A DNA stretch of 64,000 nucleotides, from the NCBI GenBank assembly GCA_004347685.1, contig SLTJ01000016.1:41883-105882 (forward strand), read 5' to 3'. Of this stretch, positions 36,387 to 44,903 are shown piece after piece. This DNA comes from Clostridia bacterium. Lineage in GTDB: Bacteria; Bacillota; DSM-521; Neomoorellales; SLTJ01. A model generated the notes under the pieces. It did no database searches, was not told where the DNA came from, and saw nothing but the letters and a program-made list of their open reading frames with translations. Made by a program: the position numbers and the translations under genes. Each line of letters starts with the position of its first letter. The stretch's first letter is position 1.

Positions 36387-38414
36387 ATGGAGAAAAGGGA
36401 GAATCGCTGGCGGTTTACCCTTTTTGCCGTGGTGGCCATCGGCGTCTTTGCCGTGCTGGTGCTGCGGCTCTTCTCCCTGCAGGTACTTTATGCCCAGGAC
36501 TATCAGGCCAAGGCCGAGAACAATTACACCCGCCTGGTGCCCCTGCCGGCCCGGCGCGGGGACATCCTGGACGACAAAGGGCAAGTCCTGGCCACCAGCA
36601 AGCCGGAATTTGTCATTTCAGTAGTAAAGTTCTCCCGCCCGCCGGATGACGCGGCCCTGGAACTCCTGGCGAAACTCCTGGCCGATCCAGAACTCACGGC
36701 CCAGGCCATCAAGGCCCGGGTGGAGGAAGGCAGGAGCGGCTACCAGCCGGTGGAAATCAAACGTCTGCCCTGGAGCCCGGAAGCCCTAGCCGTGGTCTCC
36801 CGCCTGGAGGAGCGGCGGGAGGACCTGCCGGGGATAGAAATAAGGGAAGAACCCATGCGTTATTATCCTAACGGCGCCGTGGCCGGACACCTCCTCGGCT
36901 TTGTGGGGAAGATCACCAAAGACGAACTTCAGGCTTACCAGGATCGTAACTACGGCATCAGCGATATGATTGGCAAAAGCGGCCTAGAGAAGCTTTATGA
37001 GGCCTACCAGTCGGGTAACCGCGAGGTCGGCCTGCGGGGACAAAAGGGCTTTGAGCACATAGCCGTGGATGCTAAGAACCGTGTCTTGGGAGAATTGCTG
37101 CGAATCCCTCCCCTCTCGGGAAATAACCTGGGTTTAACCCTCGACCTCGACCTGCAGCGGGCCCTGGAAGATTCCATGGACGGAGTCATCGCCCAGGTGC
37201 GGGAGAAGAATCCTCTGGCGGGTGCCGGAGCAGCCGTGGTGCTGGATGTGCGCACCGGGGCCATCCTGGCCATGGCCAGCAAGCCGGACCTCAACCCCAA
37301 TGACTTCGTTAACGGCCTCAGTCCTGCCGAACTGGCCTATTATAACAATGAACGCCTGAAGCCTTATAATAACCGGGCCGTCCAGGGCACGTACCCCCCA
37401 GGTTCTACTTTTAAGATGATTACCGGGATGGCGGCGTTAGAGGCCGGCGCCGTCACACCTGACACTACCATTACCTGTCCCGGGTATTACTGGGTAAAGC
37501 CGTATATCAAGTGCTGGGACGTGCACGGTCCGGGTATCAACCTGTATCGTGGGTTTGCCCTTTCCTGCAATACCTATTTTCAGAATGCCGGCTACCTGGC
37601 TGGCATTGAGGCCATTGACCGGGTGGCCCGGGAGTTCGGCCTGGGGGGGCCGACCGGAGCCCGGGATATTTCTGGCGAGGCGGCCGGGCTCTTGCCCAGC
37701 CCGGAGTGGAAGAAGCAATATTATACCGCCTATCACCAGGATAGCTTGACCAATCAGTTGCAGGCCCTGGAGCAGAAGTATCAAGCCCGGACGGCCGGTG
37801 CCGCGGCGGGAGAGAGGGTGGCCCTGGAAGAAGAAAAGCAGCGGGAAGAAGCCAGGATCAGGAGCCAGTACCAGATTCAATTTGATTTTGACACGAGCTG
37901 GCAAACCTTTGACACCTTAAATACTTCTATCGGCCAGGGGGCCAGCAGCTATACCATGCTGCAAATGGCGAACTATGTAGCCACCCTGGCCAACGGCGGC
38001 CACCAGATGCGGCCATACCTGGTGCAGAAGATTATTTCTCCCCAGGGCGAAGTGCTGGCCGAATTCGGCCCCGAGGAAGTACACCGGGTCGAGGTATCCG
38101 ACCAGACCATGGCTGAGGTACGCTACGGGATGCTGCAGGTAACCCAGCCCGGCGGGACGGCTTACAGCAGCTTTCGCGATTTTCCTCCTGACATCAAGGT
38201 TGCCGGTAAGACGGGTACGGCCCAGACCGGCTTGCGGGATGCCGAAGGCCACGAACTGCAGCACGGCTTGTTCGTATCCTTTGCCCCCTATGACCACCCG
38301 AGAATAGCCATGGCCATTATCATTGAATACGGCGAAAGCGGCAGCGGCTCAGCAGCCAAGGTGGCCAAGGCCGTTTACCAGCAGTACTTTGGCCTGACCT
38401 CATCTGCCAGGTAA
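36387..38414 (+). CDS. mrdA: penicillin-binding protein 2, elongation transpeptidase
   Basis: 675 residues: membrane anchor near 12-35, a dimerisation/pedestal domain (PARRGDILDDKGQVLA), then the transpeptidase domain with SxxK in PPGSTFKM near 350, SCN near 413 and AGKTGTAQTG near 615. It cross-links peptidoglycan along the side wall with RodA. ATG at 36387 follows GGAGGAGGGGAG. Around 455-510 there is a charged coiled insertion (LEQKYQARTAGAAAGERVAL) ahead of the KTG region. Confidence 0.95.
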   Translation: MEKRENRWRFTLFAVVAIGVFAVLVLRLFSLQVLYAQDYQAKAENNYTRLVPLPARRGDILDDKGQVLATSKPEFVISVVKFSRPPDDAALELLAKLLADPELTAQAIKARVEEGRSGYQPVEIKRLPWSPEALAVVSRLEERREDLPGIEIREEPMRYYPNGAVAGHLLGFVGKITKDELQAYQDRNYGISDMIGKSGLEKLYEAYQSGNREVGLRGQKGFEHIAVDAKNRVLGELLRIPPLSGNNLGLTLDLDLQRALEDSMDGVIAQVREKNPLAGAGAAVVLDVRTGAILAMASKPDLNPNDFVNGLSPAELAYYNNERLKPYNNRAVQGTYPPGSTFKMITGMAALEAGAVTPDTTITCPGYYWVKPYIKCWDVHGPGINLYRGFALSCNTYFQNAGYLAGIEAIDRVAREFGLGGPTGARDISGEAAGLLPSPEWKKQYYTAYHQDSLTNQLQALEQKYQARTAGAAAGERVALEEEKQREEARIRSQYQIQFDFDTSWQTFDTLNTSIGQGASSYTMLQMANYVATLANGGHQMRPYLVQKIISPQGEVLAEFGPEEVHRVEVSDQTMAEVRYGMLQVTQPGGTAYSSFRDFPPDIKVAGKTGTAQTGLRDAEGHELQHGLFVSFAPYDHPRIAMAIIIEYGESGSGSAAKVAKAVYQQYFGLTSSAR

Positions 38415-38498
38415 CGACAGATATTTTTTCTAATCCTAGCAGGATTTACCTGCAAGCGTGGAGAAAGAAAACAAGTAGGTGGGACAGGAGAAGGAGAA

Positions 38499-38870
38499 AT
38501 GGATGCCTTGAATTCTTCCCCTGAAGATATGGGCGCGGTACTGGTGGAACGCACTTTGCGCAGCGGGCAGAGCGTTTCCTATGCGGGCCATGTAGTGGTG
38601 CTGGGGGATGTGCACCCCGGGGCCGAGATTGTGGCCGGGGGCAACATCCTGGTCTTAGGGACGCTCCAGGGTACGGTCCATGCCGGGGTCGGCGGTAATG
38701 AAGCGGCAGTGGTGGTGGCCTTTCGCCTGCGGCCGTCGCAATTGCGCATCGCACACCACATCACCCGCCCGCCGGACGGGCAGGAATTCGTTCCTGAAGA
38801 ACCGGAAATAGCTCGGGTCAAGAACGGTATGGTCATCATTGAGAAGTTCGGCCAGCACAGGGAGGGGTAA
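38499..38870 (+). CDS. minC: MinC-like protein with only the C-terminal beta-helix domain
   Basis: 123 residues, matching the MinC C-terminal domain (VVVLGDVHPGAEIVAGGNILVLGTLQGTVHAG) that binds MinD and the membrane. The FtsZ-inhibiting N-terminal domain of standard MinC (full length about 220) is absent, and the 84 bases upstream cannot encode it. The start has GAGAAGGAG six bases before ATG, so the short form seems genuine. Upstream bases 38436-38457 can form either AATCCT/AGGATT or GCAGG/CCTGC hairpins. Confidence 0.85.
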   Translation: MDALNSSPEDMGAVLVERTLRSGQSVSYAGHVVVLGDVHPGAEIVAGGNILVLGTLQGTVHAGVGGNEAAVVVAFRLRPSQLRIAHHITRPPDGQEFVPEEPEIARVKNGMVIIEKFGQHREG

Positions 38871-38875
38871 GTTGT

Positions 38876-39670
38876 ATGGGAGAAGTTATCGTCATTACCT
38901 CCGGGAAGGGGGGGGTAGGTAAGACCACCACCACCGCCAACCTGGGGACGGCCATGGCCCTCATGGGGCATAAAGTGGTGCTGGTGGACACTGATATCGG
39001 CCTGCGGAACCTGGACGTGGTGATGGGGCTGGAAAACCGTATCGTCTATGATCTGGTAGACGTGGTACACGGCCGCTGTCGCCTGAAGCAGGCCCTGATC
39101 AAGGATAAGCGTTTTGACGATCTTTACCTTTTGCCAGCAGCCCAGACCAAGGATAAGACGGCGGTAACTCCGCCGCAAATGGCCGAACTGTGCCAGGAAC
39201 TGGCCACCGAGCACGAATTCGTGCTTATTGATTGCCCGGCCGGAATCGAGCAGGGTTTTAAGAATGCCATTGCCGGCGCCGAAAAGGCGGTGGTGGTGAC
39301 TACTCCCGAAGTGGCAGCGGTGCGGGACGCCGACCGGGTAATCGGCTTGCTGGAAGCCGCCGAGGTCAGCAATCCCGGCATCATCATCAACCGGCTGCGC
39401 AGCCAGATGGTAAAAAAGGGCGACATGATGGACATGGAGGACATCATGGATATTCTGGCGGTGGAGGTTATGGGGGTGGTGCCGGAGGATGAGTACATAA
39501 TTGTTTCTACCAACCGGGGCGAGCCGGCTGTCCTCGACCGCAATTCCAGGGCCGGACAAGCCTTTTACCGCATCGCCCGGCGGCTGGCCGGGGAATCTGT
39601 GCCCATGGTCGAGCTGGCAAGTGGAAATGGCTTTATGGGTCGCCTGCGCCGGCTGATAGGGCTTAGTTAG
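38876..39670 (+). CDS. minD: division-site ATPase MinD
   Basis: 264 residues with the deviant Walker A GKGGVGKTTTTANLG at the N-terminus, LIDCPAGIEQGF near 120, and the C-terminal amphipathic membrane helix (FMGRLRRLIGLS). MinD recruits MinC to the membrane and is released by MinE, encoded 11 bases downstream. Begins five bases after minC. Confidence 0.96.
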   Translation: MGEVIVITSGKGGVGKTTTTANLGTAMALMGHKVVLVDTDIGLRNLDVVMGLENRIVYDLVDVVHGRCRLKQALIKDKRFDDLYLLPAAQTKDKTAVTPPQMAELCQELATEHEFVLIDCPAGIEQGFKNAIAGAEKAVVVTTPEVAAVRDADRVIGLLEAAEVSNPGIIINRLRSQMVKKGDMMDMEDIMDILAVEVMGVVPEDEYIIVSTNRGEPAVLDRNSRAGQAFYRIARRLAGESVPMVELASGNGFMGRLRRLIGLS

Positions 39671-39681
39671 GGGGTGGGGCA

Positions 39682-39960
39682 TTGCTGGAGATAATTATGC
39701 GCTGGTTACGGCGGGGCCAGGGTAGCAAGGAGATAGCCACGGAAAGGCTACGCCTGGTTTTGGTGCATGACCGGGCCGGGGTTTCGCCAAGTTTTCTCGA
39801 AGCCCTGAAAGAGGACTTGCTACAGGTGATATCCAGGTATATGGAAGTTGATTCCACGGCAGTAGAGGTCAGCCTTACCCGGGAAAAGAATTCCGTCGCC
39901 TTGATGGCAAGTATCCCGGTATTGCGGCTGAAAACCGATCTGCCCCAGCACGTCTCGTGA
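39682..39960 (+). CDS. minE: division topological factor MinE
   Basis: 92 residues: amphipathic N-terminus (LEIIMRWLRRG), the MinD-contacting strand (RLRLVLVHDR) and the dimerising domain (LKEDLLQVISRYMEVD). TTG start behind GGGGTGGGG. Presence of MinE means pole-to-pole oscillation rather than a DivIVA/MinJ-anchored system is expected, which is common in this clade. Confidence 0.93.
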   Translation: MLEIIMRWLRRGQGSKEIATERLRLVLVHDRAGVSPSFLEALKEDLLQVISRYMEVDSTAVEVSLTREKNSVALMASIPVLRLKTDLPQHVS

Positions 39961-39984
39961 GCCAGCCCTTCCGTCTGCTGCCAG

Positions 39985-40013
39985 TAGATGTCCCCTGAAC
40001 TATAGGTTATAAT
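39985..40013 (+). promoter_or_regulatory. weak candidate promoter for rodA
   Basis: TATAAT at 40008-40013 with a poor -35 (TAGATG, 17-base spacer), 18 bases before the rodA start. The good -10 makes it worth noting; the -35 is unconvincing. Confidence 0.35.
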
Positions 40014-40031
40014 GGTCCGGGGGAATAACCG

Positions 40032-41168
40032 GTGTTGACCAGAAAAGACCTCAAGAACATTGATTTTCTTCTCTTGGCTGCTGTTGGTATCATTGTGGCC
40101 ATGAGTCTGGTGGTGTTGAGCAGCGCCGCGGCCGGCCTGGCCGATGACCCGTTCTATTATACCGAGAGGCAGGCTTTATGGGCGGGCATCGGCCTGGGCC
40201 TGGTGATTATTACCCTGATCTTTGACTACAAAACCCTGGCGAGGATGGCGCCCTATCTCTACCTGGTCAATCTGGCCCTGCTGGGATCAGTGCTTCTTGT
40301 CGGTACTGCGGCCAAGGGCGCCCAGCGCTGGATTGACCTCGGCCCCTTTGCTTTCCAGCCCTCGGAATTCAGCAAGCTTTTGCTCATCGTTACCCTGGCT
40401 TATTTTCTCGCCCGGCGGCAGGGAAGGTTAAACCGGCTGAGGGACTTCTTGCCGGTTTTTCTCTTTGTCGTGCCGTCGGTGTTGCTTGTTTTTCGCCAGC
40501 CCGACCTGGGCACGGCCATGGTGCTGGTGGTTATTATGGTGGGTATGCTGTTCTTGGCGGGAGCCAATATTGCTGTGCTGGGAAGCATGGTGGGCGCGGT
40601 CTTCCTGGCGCTCGTCCTGGTCCTGGTAGGCCATTTCCACTGGGGCCTCCCTTTGCCTCTGGAGGAGTACCAGGTGCAGCGGCTGGTGGTCTTTCTGGAT
40701 CCTTATGCCGATGGCATGGGGGGCCGGGGTGCCGGTTACCATATTATCCAGTCTGAAGTGGCGGTGGGCTCAGGGTATCTGTGGGGCAAGGGGCTAGGTA
40801 ATGGCTCCCAGTCCCAGTTGGAGTTTCTCCCCGAGCCCCACACCGACTTTATTTTCTCCGTGGTCGGGGAAGAGCTAGGCTTCTTCCGCAGCGCTTTCCT
40901 GCTGGCCATGTATTTAATAGTGATCTGGCGCTGTCTGGAGGCGGCCCGGAAGGCGCGGGACGATTATGGCGCCCTCCTCGCCGGCGGGGTGGCGGCCATG
41001 TTCCTTTTTCATGTCCTGGTGAATGTGGGCATGACCATCGGCCTGATGCCGATCACCGGCATTCCCCTGCCGCTTTTTAGCTACGGTGGCAGTTCCATGC
41101 TCAGCAATTTGCTCGCCCTGGGGCTGGTTCTAAACGTCCGGGTACGCAGCCTGAGGACGATGTTTTGA
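40032..41168 (+). CDS. rodA: peptidoglycan polymerase RodA (SEDS family)
   Basis: 378 residues with about ten membrane segments and the SEDS signatures FQPSEFSKLLLIVTLAYFLA near 107, FRQPDLGTAMVL near 155 and GIPLPLFSYGGSSML near 340. It polymerises lipid II for side-wall growth with PBP2 (36387). GTG start. The gene ends against the interspersed element at 41171. Confidence 0.93.
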   Translation: MLTRKDLKNIDFLLLAAVGIIVAMSLVVLSSAAAGLADDPFYYTERQALWAGIGLGLVIITLIFDYKTLARMAPYLYLVNLALLGSVLLVGTAAKGAQRWIDLGPFAFQPSEFSKLLLIVTLAYFLARRQGRLNRLRDFLPVFLFVVPSVLLVFRQPDLGTAMVLVVIMVGMLFLAGANIAVLGSMVGAVFLALVLVLVGHFHWGLPLPLEEYQVQRLVVFLDPYADGMGGRGAGYHIIQSEVAVGSGYLWGKGLGNGSQSQLEFLPEPHTDFIFSVVGEELGFFRSAFLLAMYLIVIWRCLEAARKARDDYGALLAGGVAAMFLFHVLVNVGMTIGLMPITGIPLPLFSYGGSSMLSNLLALGLVLNVRVRSLRTMF

Positions 41169-41170
41169 TC

Positions 41171-41343
41171 CAACCTCTAACCTCTAATTTCAGGGTAGAC
41201 CCCCATGCCACCATTGATGGCACCAACAGAGGATGAAAACGGCGGTGGGGTAGGAGGCGTGGATTTCGATTTGGAACTTGCGTAGCAAGTTCCTACAAGT
41301 GTCCCACCTCCCACCTCCCACTTCCCACCTCTCACCTCTCATT
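41171..41343 (-). repeat. two-hairpin interspersed element, full copy B
   Basis: On the minus strand: purine-rich tract (GAGGTGGGAGGTGGGA), CACTTGTA, hairpin 1 (GGAACTTGC, three bases, GCAAGTTCC, perfect), linker, TTTTCATCCTCTGTTGG, hairpin 2 (TGCCA with TGGCA), CATGGGGGTCTACCCTGAAA. It fills the whole gap between convergent rodA and the LytM gene. Confidence 0.8.
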
Positions 41344-41344
41344 T

Positions 41345-42004
41345 TCAGGGCAGGGGGTTTACCGGCGTGCCGTTCCGCCACATTTCAAAATGCAGGGGCC
41401 GGTCCGCCAGGGTGGTGCCAATGGTCTGTCCCTTCCTCACTGGCTCGCCCTCAACCACCTGCGGTGCAAGACCGGCATAGCGGGTAGAGAACCCCGGGCT
41501 GTGCTCCAGCTCCACCACCAGGCCCAGCCCGGCCTCGGCCTGCACCCGGAGAACTTTTCCTGCGGCTACGGCTTTCACGGCCGTACCAGGTGGGGCCGTG
41601 ATATCTATGCCATTGTGGGGGATTTGCCGGCTATCCACTGGCGAGGGCAGGGATCCAAAAGGTCTGGTAATGGTTCCTTCTACCGGCAGAGCCGGCGGGC
41701 TGGCAGTCACGACCACACTTGGGGTTTCTGTTTCCTGAAAAGCCCAGCGGTCAAAGGTATCCAGCCATAGGGCGCTGCGAAACCAGCCCTCCATCCGGGG
41801 AAACCAGTCGTGTTCGGCTTCCCGGCCAAAGTAGGAGCGGACTAACGCGGCTCCGGGTGCGGAAGTCTGCAGCAGCACCACGAGCAGCAACAGCAAGATG
41901 GCGGTACCCCCGGCCTGCCAGCCTAGACGGGGCCAGAACCTGGCCGAGCGGTGCCGCCTGGGAGGCATGCCGGTCCCATTCATGGGTGGGGTTTGGCTGG
42001 CCAT
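41345..42004 (-). CDS. membrane-anchored LytM/M23-fold protein, SpoIVFA-like
   Basis: 219 residues: basic cytoplasmic N-terminus, membrane segment near 32-48, then an extracytoplasmic M23-type domain (SRQIPHNGIDITAPPGTAVKAVAAG, DRPLHFEMW). Active LytM enzymes keep HxxxD and a final HxH; here HNGID is present but the first His of HxH is Pro and the usual YAHL is YAGL, so zinc catalysis is doubtful. In Bacillus spoIVFA, which carries a degenerate LytM domain, follows minCD in the same neighbourhood; the call rests on that and on the decay. No spoIVFB-like protease gene is next to it, and it lies on the opposite strand. Confidence 0.75.
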   Translation of the reverse strand: MASQTPPMNGTGMPPRRHRSARFWPRLGWQAGGTAILLLLLVVLLQTSAPGAALVRSYFGREAEHDWFPRMEGWFRSALWLDTFDRWAFQETETPSVVVTASPPALPVEGTITRPFGSLPSPVDSRQIPHNGIDITAPPGTAVKAVAAGKVLRVQAEAGLGLVVELEHSPGFSTRYAGLAPQVVEGEPVRKGQTIGTTLADRPLHFEMWRNGTPVNPLP

Positions 42005-42341
42005 GATCTCACCTCTCTTATGCCTGTCCTTGTTACTTTACAGATATGCTTTCCCGGTGAAAATATGCAACTTTTGGCTATGACTTTCTATCCCTGTCCA
42101 GGCCTGCCGGTCGCCGGGTGGCTGAGAGTATCCTCACTTGGTAGTGATTGCCGGGCGTCGGGGAGCGGAAGGCGGCGATTTGGGGCCAGGCCGGGTTGCC
42201 GCGTATTTTTTTCTTTTCCGGGCTTTTATCCGGAGCCAGGATTCTTTATACTATATTGGGAAGAGACTTCTATCGCCATCCATCCGCCATCCGTCTGCCA
42301 TCTTCTGCCATCTATTGAAGGAAAGAGGTACCGAACAACGA

Positions 42342-44192
42342 GTGGAGCCTTTTTGGGAGGAAGTTCTTTCCCGGGTGGAACGGCCCAGCCGCTATCTGGG
42401 AACCGAGTATAACAGCATCCACAAGGATTGGGATAAAGCCAAGGTGAGGATGGCCTTTGTTTTTCCCGATCTCTACGAGGTGGGGATGTCCCACCTCGGC
42501 CTGGCCATCCTTTACGGGCAGGTAAACGATAACCCCGACTGGCTCCTGGAGAGGGTTTTTGCCCCGGGCCCGGATATGGCCCGGCTCCTGGCGGAAGGCG
42601 GTCAACCCCTTTTCAGCCTGGAATCCCACCGCCCGCTGGGAGATTTTGATGTGGTCGGCATTACCCTTCCCTACGAGCTCTGTTATACAACTATCCTGGC
42701 GGTGCTGGCCATGGGTCATATACCTCCGGAAGCCGAGAAGCGGTACGGGCATCCCCTGGTTATTGGCGGTGGTCCGGGCACGGCCAACCCCGAACCGCTG
42801 GCCCCCTTTTTTGACGCCTTTGTCCTCGGGGATGGGGAGGAGGTGTTGGTGGAGATTCTTGGAGTGGTGAGCGCCTGGAAGGAGGAAGGGGGTGATTCCC
42901 GTCAGGAACTGCTGTTCCGCCTGGCCAGACTGACCGGGGTATATGTCCCCTCCTTCTACCGGGTTACCTACCTTCCAGATGGGAGGGTGCGGGGGGTGGA
43001 GCCCGAGCGGGAAGGGGTGCCGGCCCAGGTCACCCGGAGGGTGCTGCCCGACCTGGACCGTGGCTATTTCCCCACCCGGCCTATTGTTCCCTTTGGGGAG
43101 GTCATCCACGACCGGGCTATGCTGGAGGTGATGCGGGGGTGTACCCGGGGGTGCCGTTTCTGCCAGGCCGGCATCTTCTACCGCCCAGTTCGGGAGCGTT
43201 CGCCTGAAGTTCTAAAGCAGAAGGCGCGGGAACTGCTGGAGCACACCGGCCAGGAGGAAATCTCCCTGGTGTCCCTCAGCACGGCCGACTACTCCCAGGC
43301 CGAACCCCTCTGCCGGGACCTGCTCGCTACCTATGCCGGCCAGCGGGTGAACGTTTCACTCCCTTCCCTCCGGGCTGACAGTTTTGGCGTCCGGCTGGCC
43401 GAACTCGTGCGCCAGGTACGGCGGGGCGGCATCACCCTGGCCCCAGAGGCCGGGACGCAGAGGCTGCGCGATGTTATCAACAAAGGCGTGACTGAGGAAG
43501 ACCTTTACCAGGCGGTGGAAGCCGCCTTCAGCGCCGGTTGGGATCGGGTCAAGCTCTATTTCATGATCGGGTTGCCCACGGAGACCCAGGAGGATTTGCA
43601 GGGCCTGGTGGAGACGGCTTACCAGGTGCTGCACCTGGGACGGCAGCATGCGCGCCGGGCTCAGGTGACGGTGAGCGTTTCCACTTTTGTGCCCAAGCCC
43701 GGAACCCCTTTCCAGTGGGAGCCCCAGGAGGCTCAGGAGGTATTGCGGGAAAAGCAGGCGTTTCTCCGGGCGCGCCTGGGCCGGAAGGGGATCAATTTTA
43801 GCTGGCACGACCCCGGCTCGAGCCTGGTGGAAGCGGTGCTGGCCCTGGGGGACAGGCGGTTGGGCCGGGCTCTAAAGCTGGCCTGGCAGCGCGGCTTTTA
43901 CCTGGAGACCTGGAGCGAGCGCTTCGACTTCGCTGGCTGGATGGCGGTTATGACCGCGTCCGGGCTGGATCCCTCGTTCTATGCCCACCGCCGCCGCCCG
44001 GATGACGAGGTTTTGCCTTGGGAGCATCTGGACCTGGGCGTTACCAGGGCCTTCCTGCGCCGGGAACACCGCCGCGCCCTGGCGGGTGAATTTACGCCCG
44101 ATTGCCGCTGGAACAGGTGTCCGGGGTGTGGTGTCTGCCCGCGCTTGGACGTGGACCTCCGTCTGGCCACCGGGGACGGGCCAGGGGATTAA
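42342..44192 (+). CDS. TIGR03960-type B12-binding-domain radical SAM protein
   Basis: About 616 residues. The N-terminal half has the B12-binding-like fold (FVFPDLYEVGMSHLGLAIL, GGGPGTANPEPLAPFFDAF); the radical SAM domain carries the three cysteines in RGCTRGCRFCQAG near residue 265. C-terminal cysteines CPGCGVC resemble an additional metal site. Function is unknown; it is nearly always paired or fused with DUF2344. GTG at 42342 matches the family start; TTG at 42315 is an alternative. Its TAA stop is four in-frame codons from the conserved N-terminus of the DUF2344 gene. Confidence 0.88.
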   Translation: MEPFWEEVLSRVERPSRYLGTEYNSIHKDWDKAKVRMAFVFPDLYEVGMSHLGLAILYGQVNDNPDWLLERVFAPGPDMARLLAEGGQPLFSLESHRPLGDFDVVGITLPYELCYTTILAVLAMGHIPPEAEKRYGHPLVIGGGPGTANPEPLAPFFDAFVLGDGEEVLVEILGVVSAWKEEGGDSRQELLFRLARLTGVYVPSFYRVTYLPDGRVRGVEPEREGVPAQVTRRVLPDLDRGYFPTRPIVPFGEVIHDRAMLEVMRGCTRGCRFCQAGIFYRPVRERSPEVLKQKARELLEHTGQEEISLVSLSTADYSQAEPLCRDLLATYAGQRVNVSLPSLRADSFGVRLAELVRQVRRGGITLAPEAGTQRLRDVINKGVTEEDLYQAVEAAFSAGWDRVKLYFMIGLPTETQEDLQGLVETAYQVLHLGRQHARRAQVTVSVSTFVPKPGTPFQWEPQEAQEVLREKQAFLRARLGRKGINFSWHDPGSSLVEAVLALGDRRLGRALKLAWQRGFYLETWSERFDFAGWMAVMTASGLDPSFYAHRRRPDDEVLPWEHLDLGVTRAFLRREHRRALAGEFTPDCRWNRCPGCGVCPRLDVDLRLATGDGPGD

Positions 44193-44204
44193 GGAGATGG
44201 TCAT

Positions 44205-44891
44205 ATCCCTTCTTATATCGTCAAGTATGCCAAGGTAGGGCCGGCCCGCTTTCTTTCCCACCTGGAGCTGGTGCGGCTCTTCGAGCGGGCCCTGCGGCGG
44301 GCGCAGTTACCGGTCAAATACAGCCAGGGATACAACCCGCGGCCGGCAATCTCCTTTGCCGCCCCCTTGGAAGTGGGGGCCAGTAGCGAGGGCGAGCTGA
44401 TGCAGATGGAAATGGTTACTTTTGGCCGGCCGGGAGAGGTGCGTGAGCGCCTTCAGGCCCAGATGCCTGAGGGCCTCGAGGTACTGCAGGTAGTGCCTGC
44501 GGCTCAGGAGGGCCGGTCCCTGATGGCGCGGGTAGAAGGAGCAGCTTGGCGCGTTTGGCTACAAACTGCGGCGGGTGCGGTGGAGGATAAGAGCGTCAGG
44601 GAGGCCATTGACCGGGTCCTGGCGGCTGCGAGTCTGCCGGTGGAGCGGACTACGCCCAAGGGAACCAAGGTAAAAGACATCCGCCCCGGGATTTACGAAC
44701 TCCGCGGGGAAGGGCAGAGCGGCGGGGTCAGCCTGGAGATGGTTTTGGCCGCCGGCAGCCGGTTACACGTGCGGCCGGAGGAGGTTTGCCAGCAGTTGGC
44801 AGCCAGGGGCGACCTGCCATTGAAGGCCGTGCGTTCTCACCGCCTGGCCCTTTTGACCCGTGAAAGGGAGCAGTGGCTCCCGCTTGGATAG
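44205..44891 (+). CDS. DUF2344 (TIGR03936) protein with non-canonical start
   Basis: 228 codons. Family N-termini read like M-P-x-Y-x-V-K-Y-x-K-x-G-P-A-R-F-L-S-H; here the frame reads IPSYIVKYAKVGPARFLSH from an ATC codon at 44205, eight bases after AAGGAG (44191-44196). The first ATG, GTG or TTG in frame is GTG at 44271, which would delete the conserved 22 residues. The same frame is shared with the upstream radical SAM gene and only TAA at 44190-44192 separates them. Possible readings: an ATC start, stop-codon readthrough giving a fused protein, or a sequence error. The function of the family is unknown; it lies between the radical SAM gene and RNase G as in relatives. Confidence 0.8.
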   Translation: MPSYIVKYAKVGPARFLSHLELVRLFERALRRAQLPVKYSQGYNPRPAISFAAPLEVGASSEGELMQMEMVTFGRPGEVRERLQAQMPEGLEVLQVVPAAQEGRSLMARVEGAAWRVWLQTAAGAVEDKSVREAIDRVLAAASLPVERTTPKGTKVKDIRPGIYELRGEGQSGGVSLEMVLAAGSRLHVRPEEVCQQLAARGDLPLKAVRSHRLALLTREREQWLPLG

Positions 44892-44903
44892 GAGTGAATT
44901 CTT

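Noticed and set aside
42138..42341. N-terminal extension of the radical SAM protein
   Set aside because: The extra 68 codons cross a low-complexity CCATC tract and have no family similarity; the family start fits GTG at 42342.
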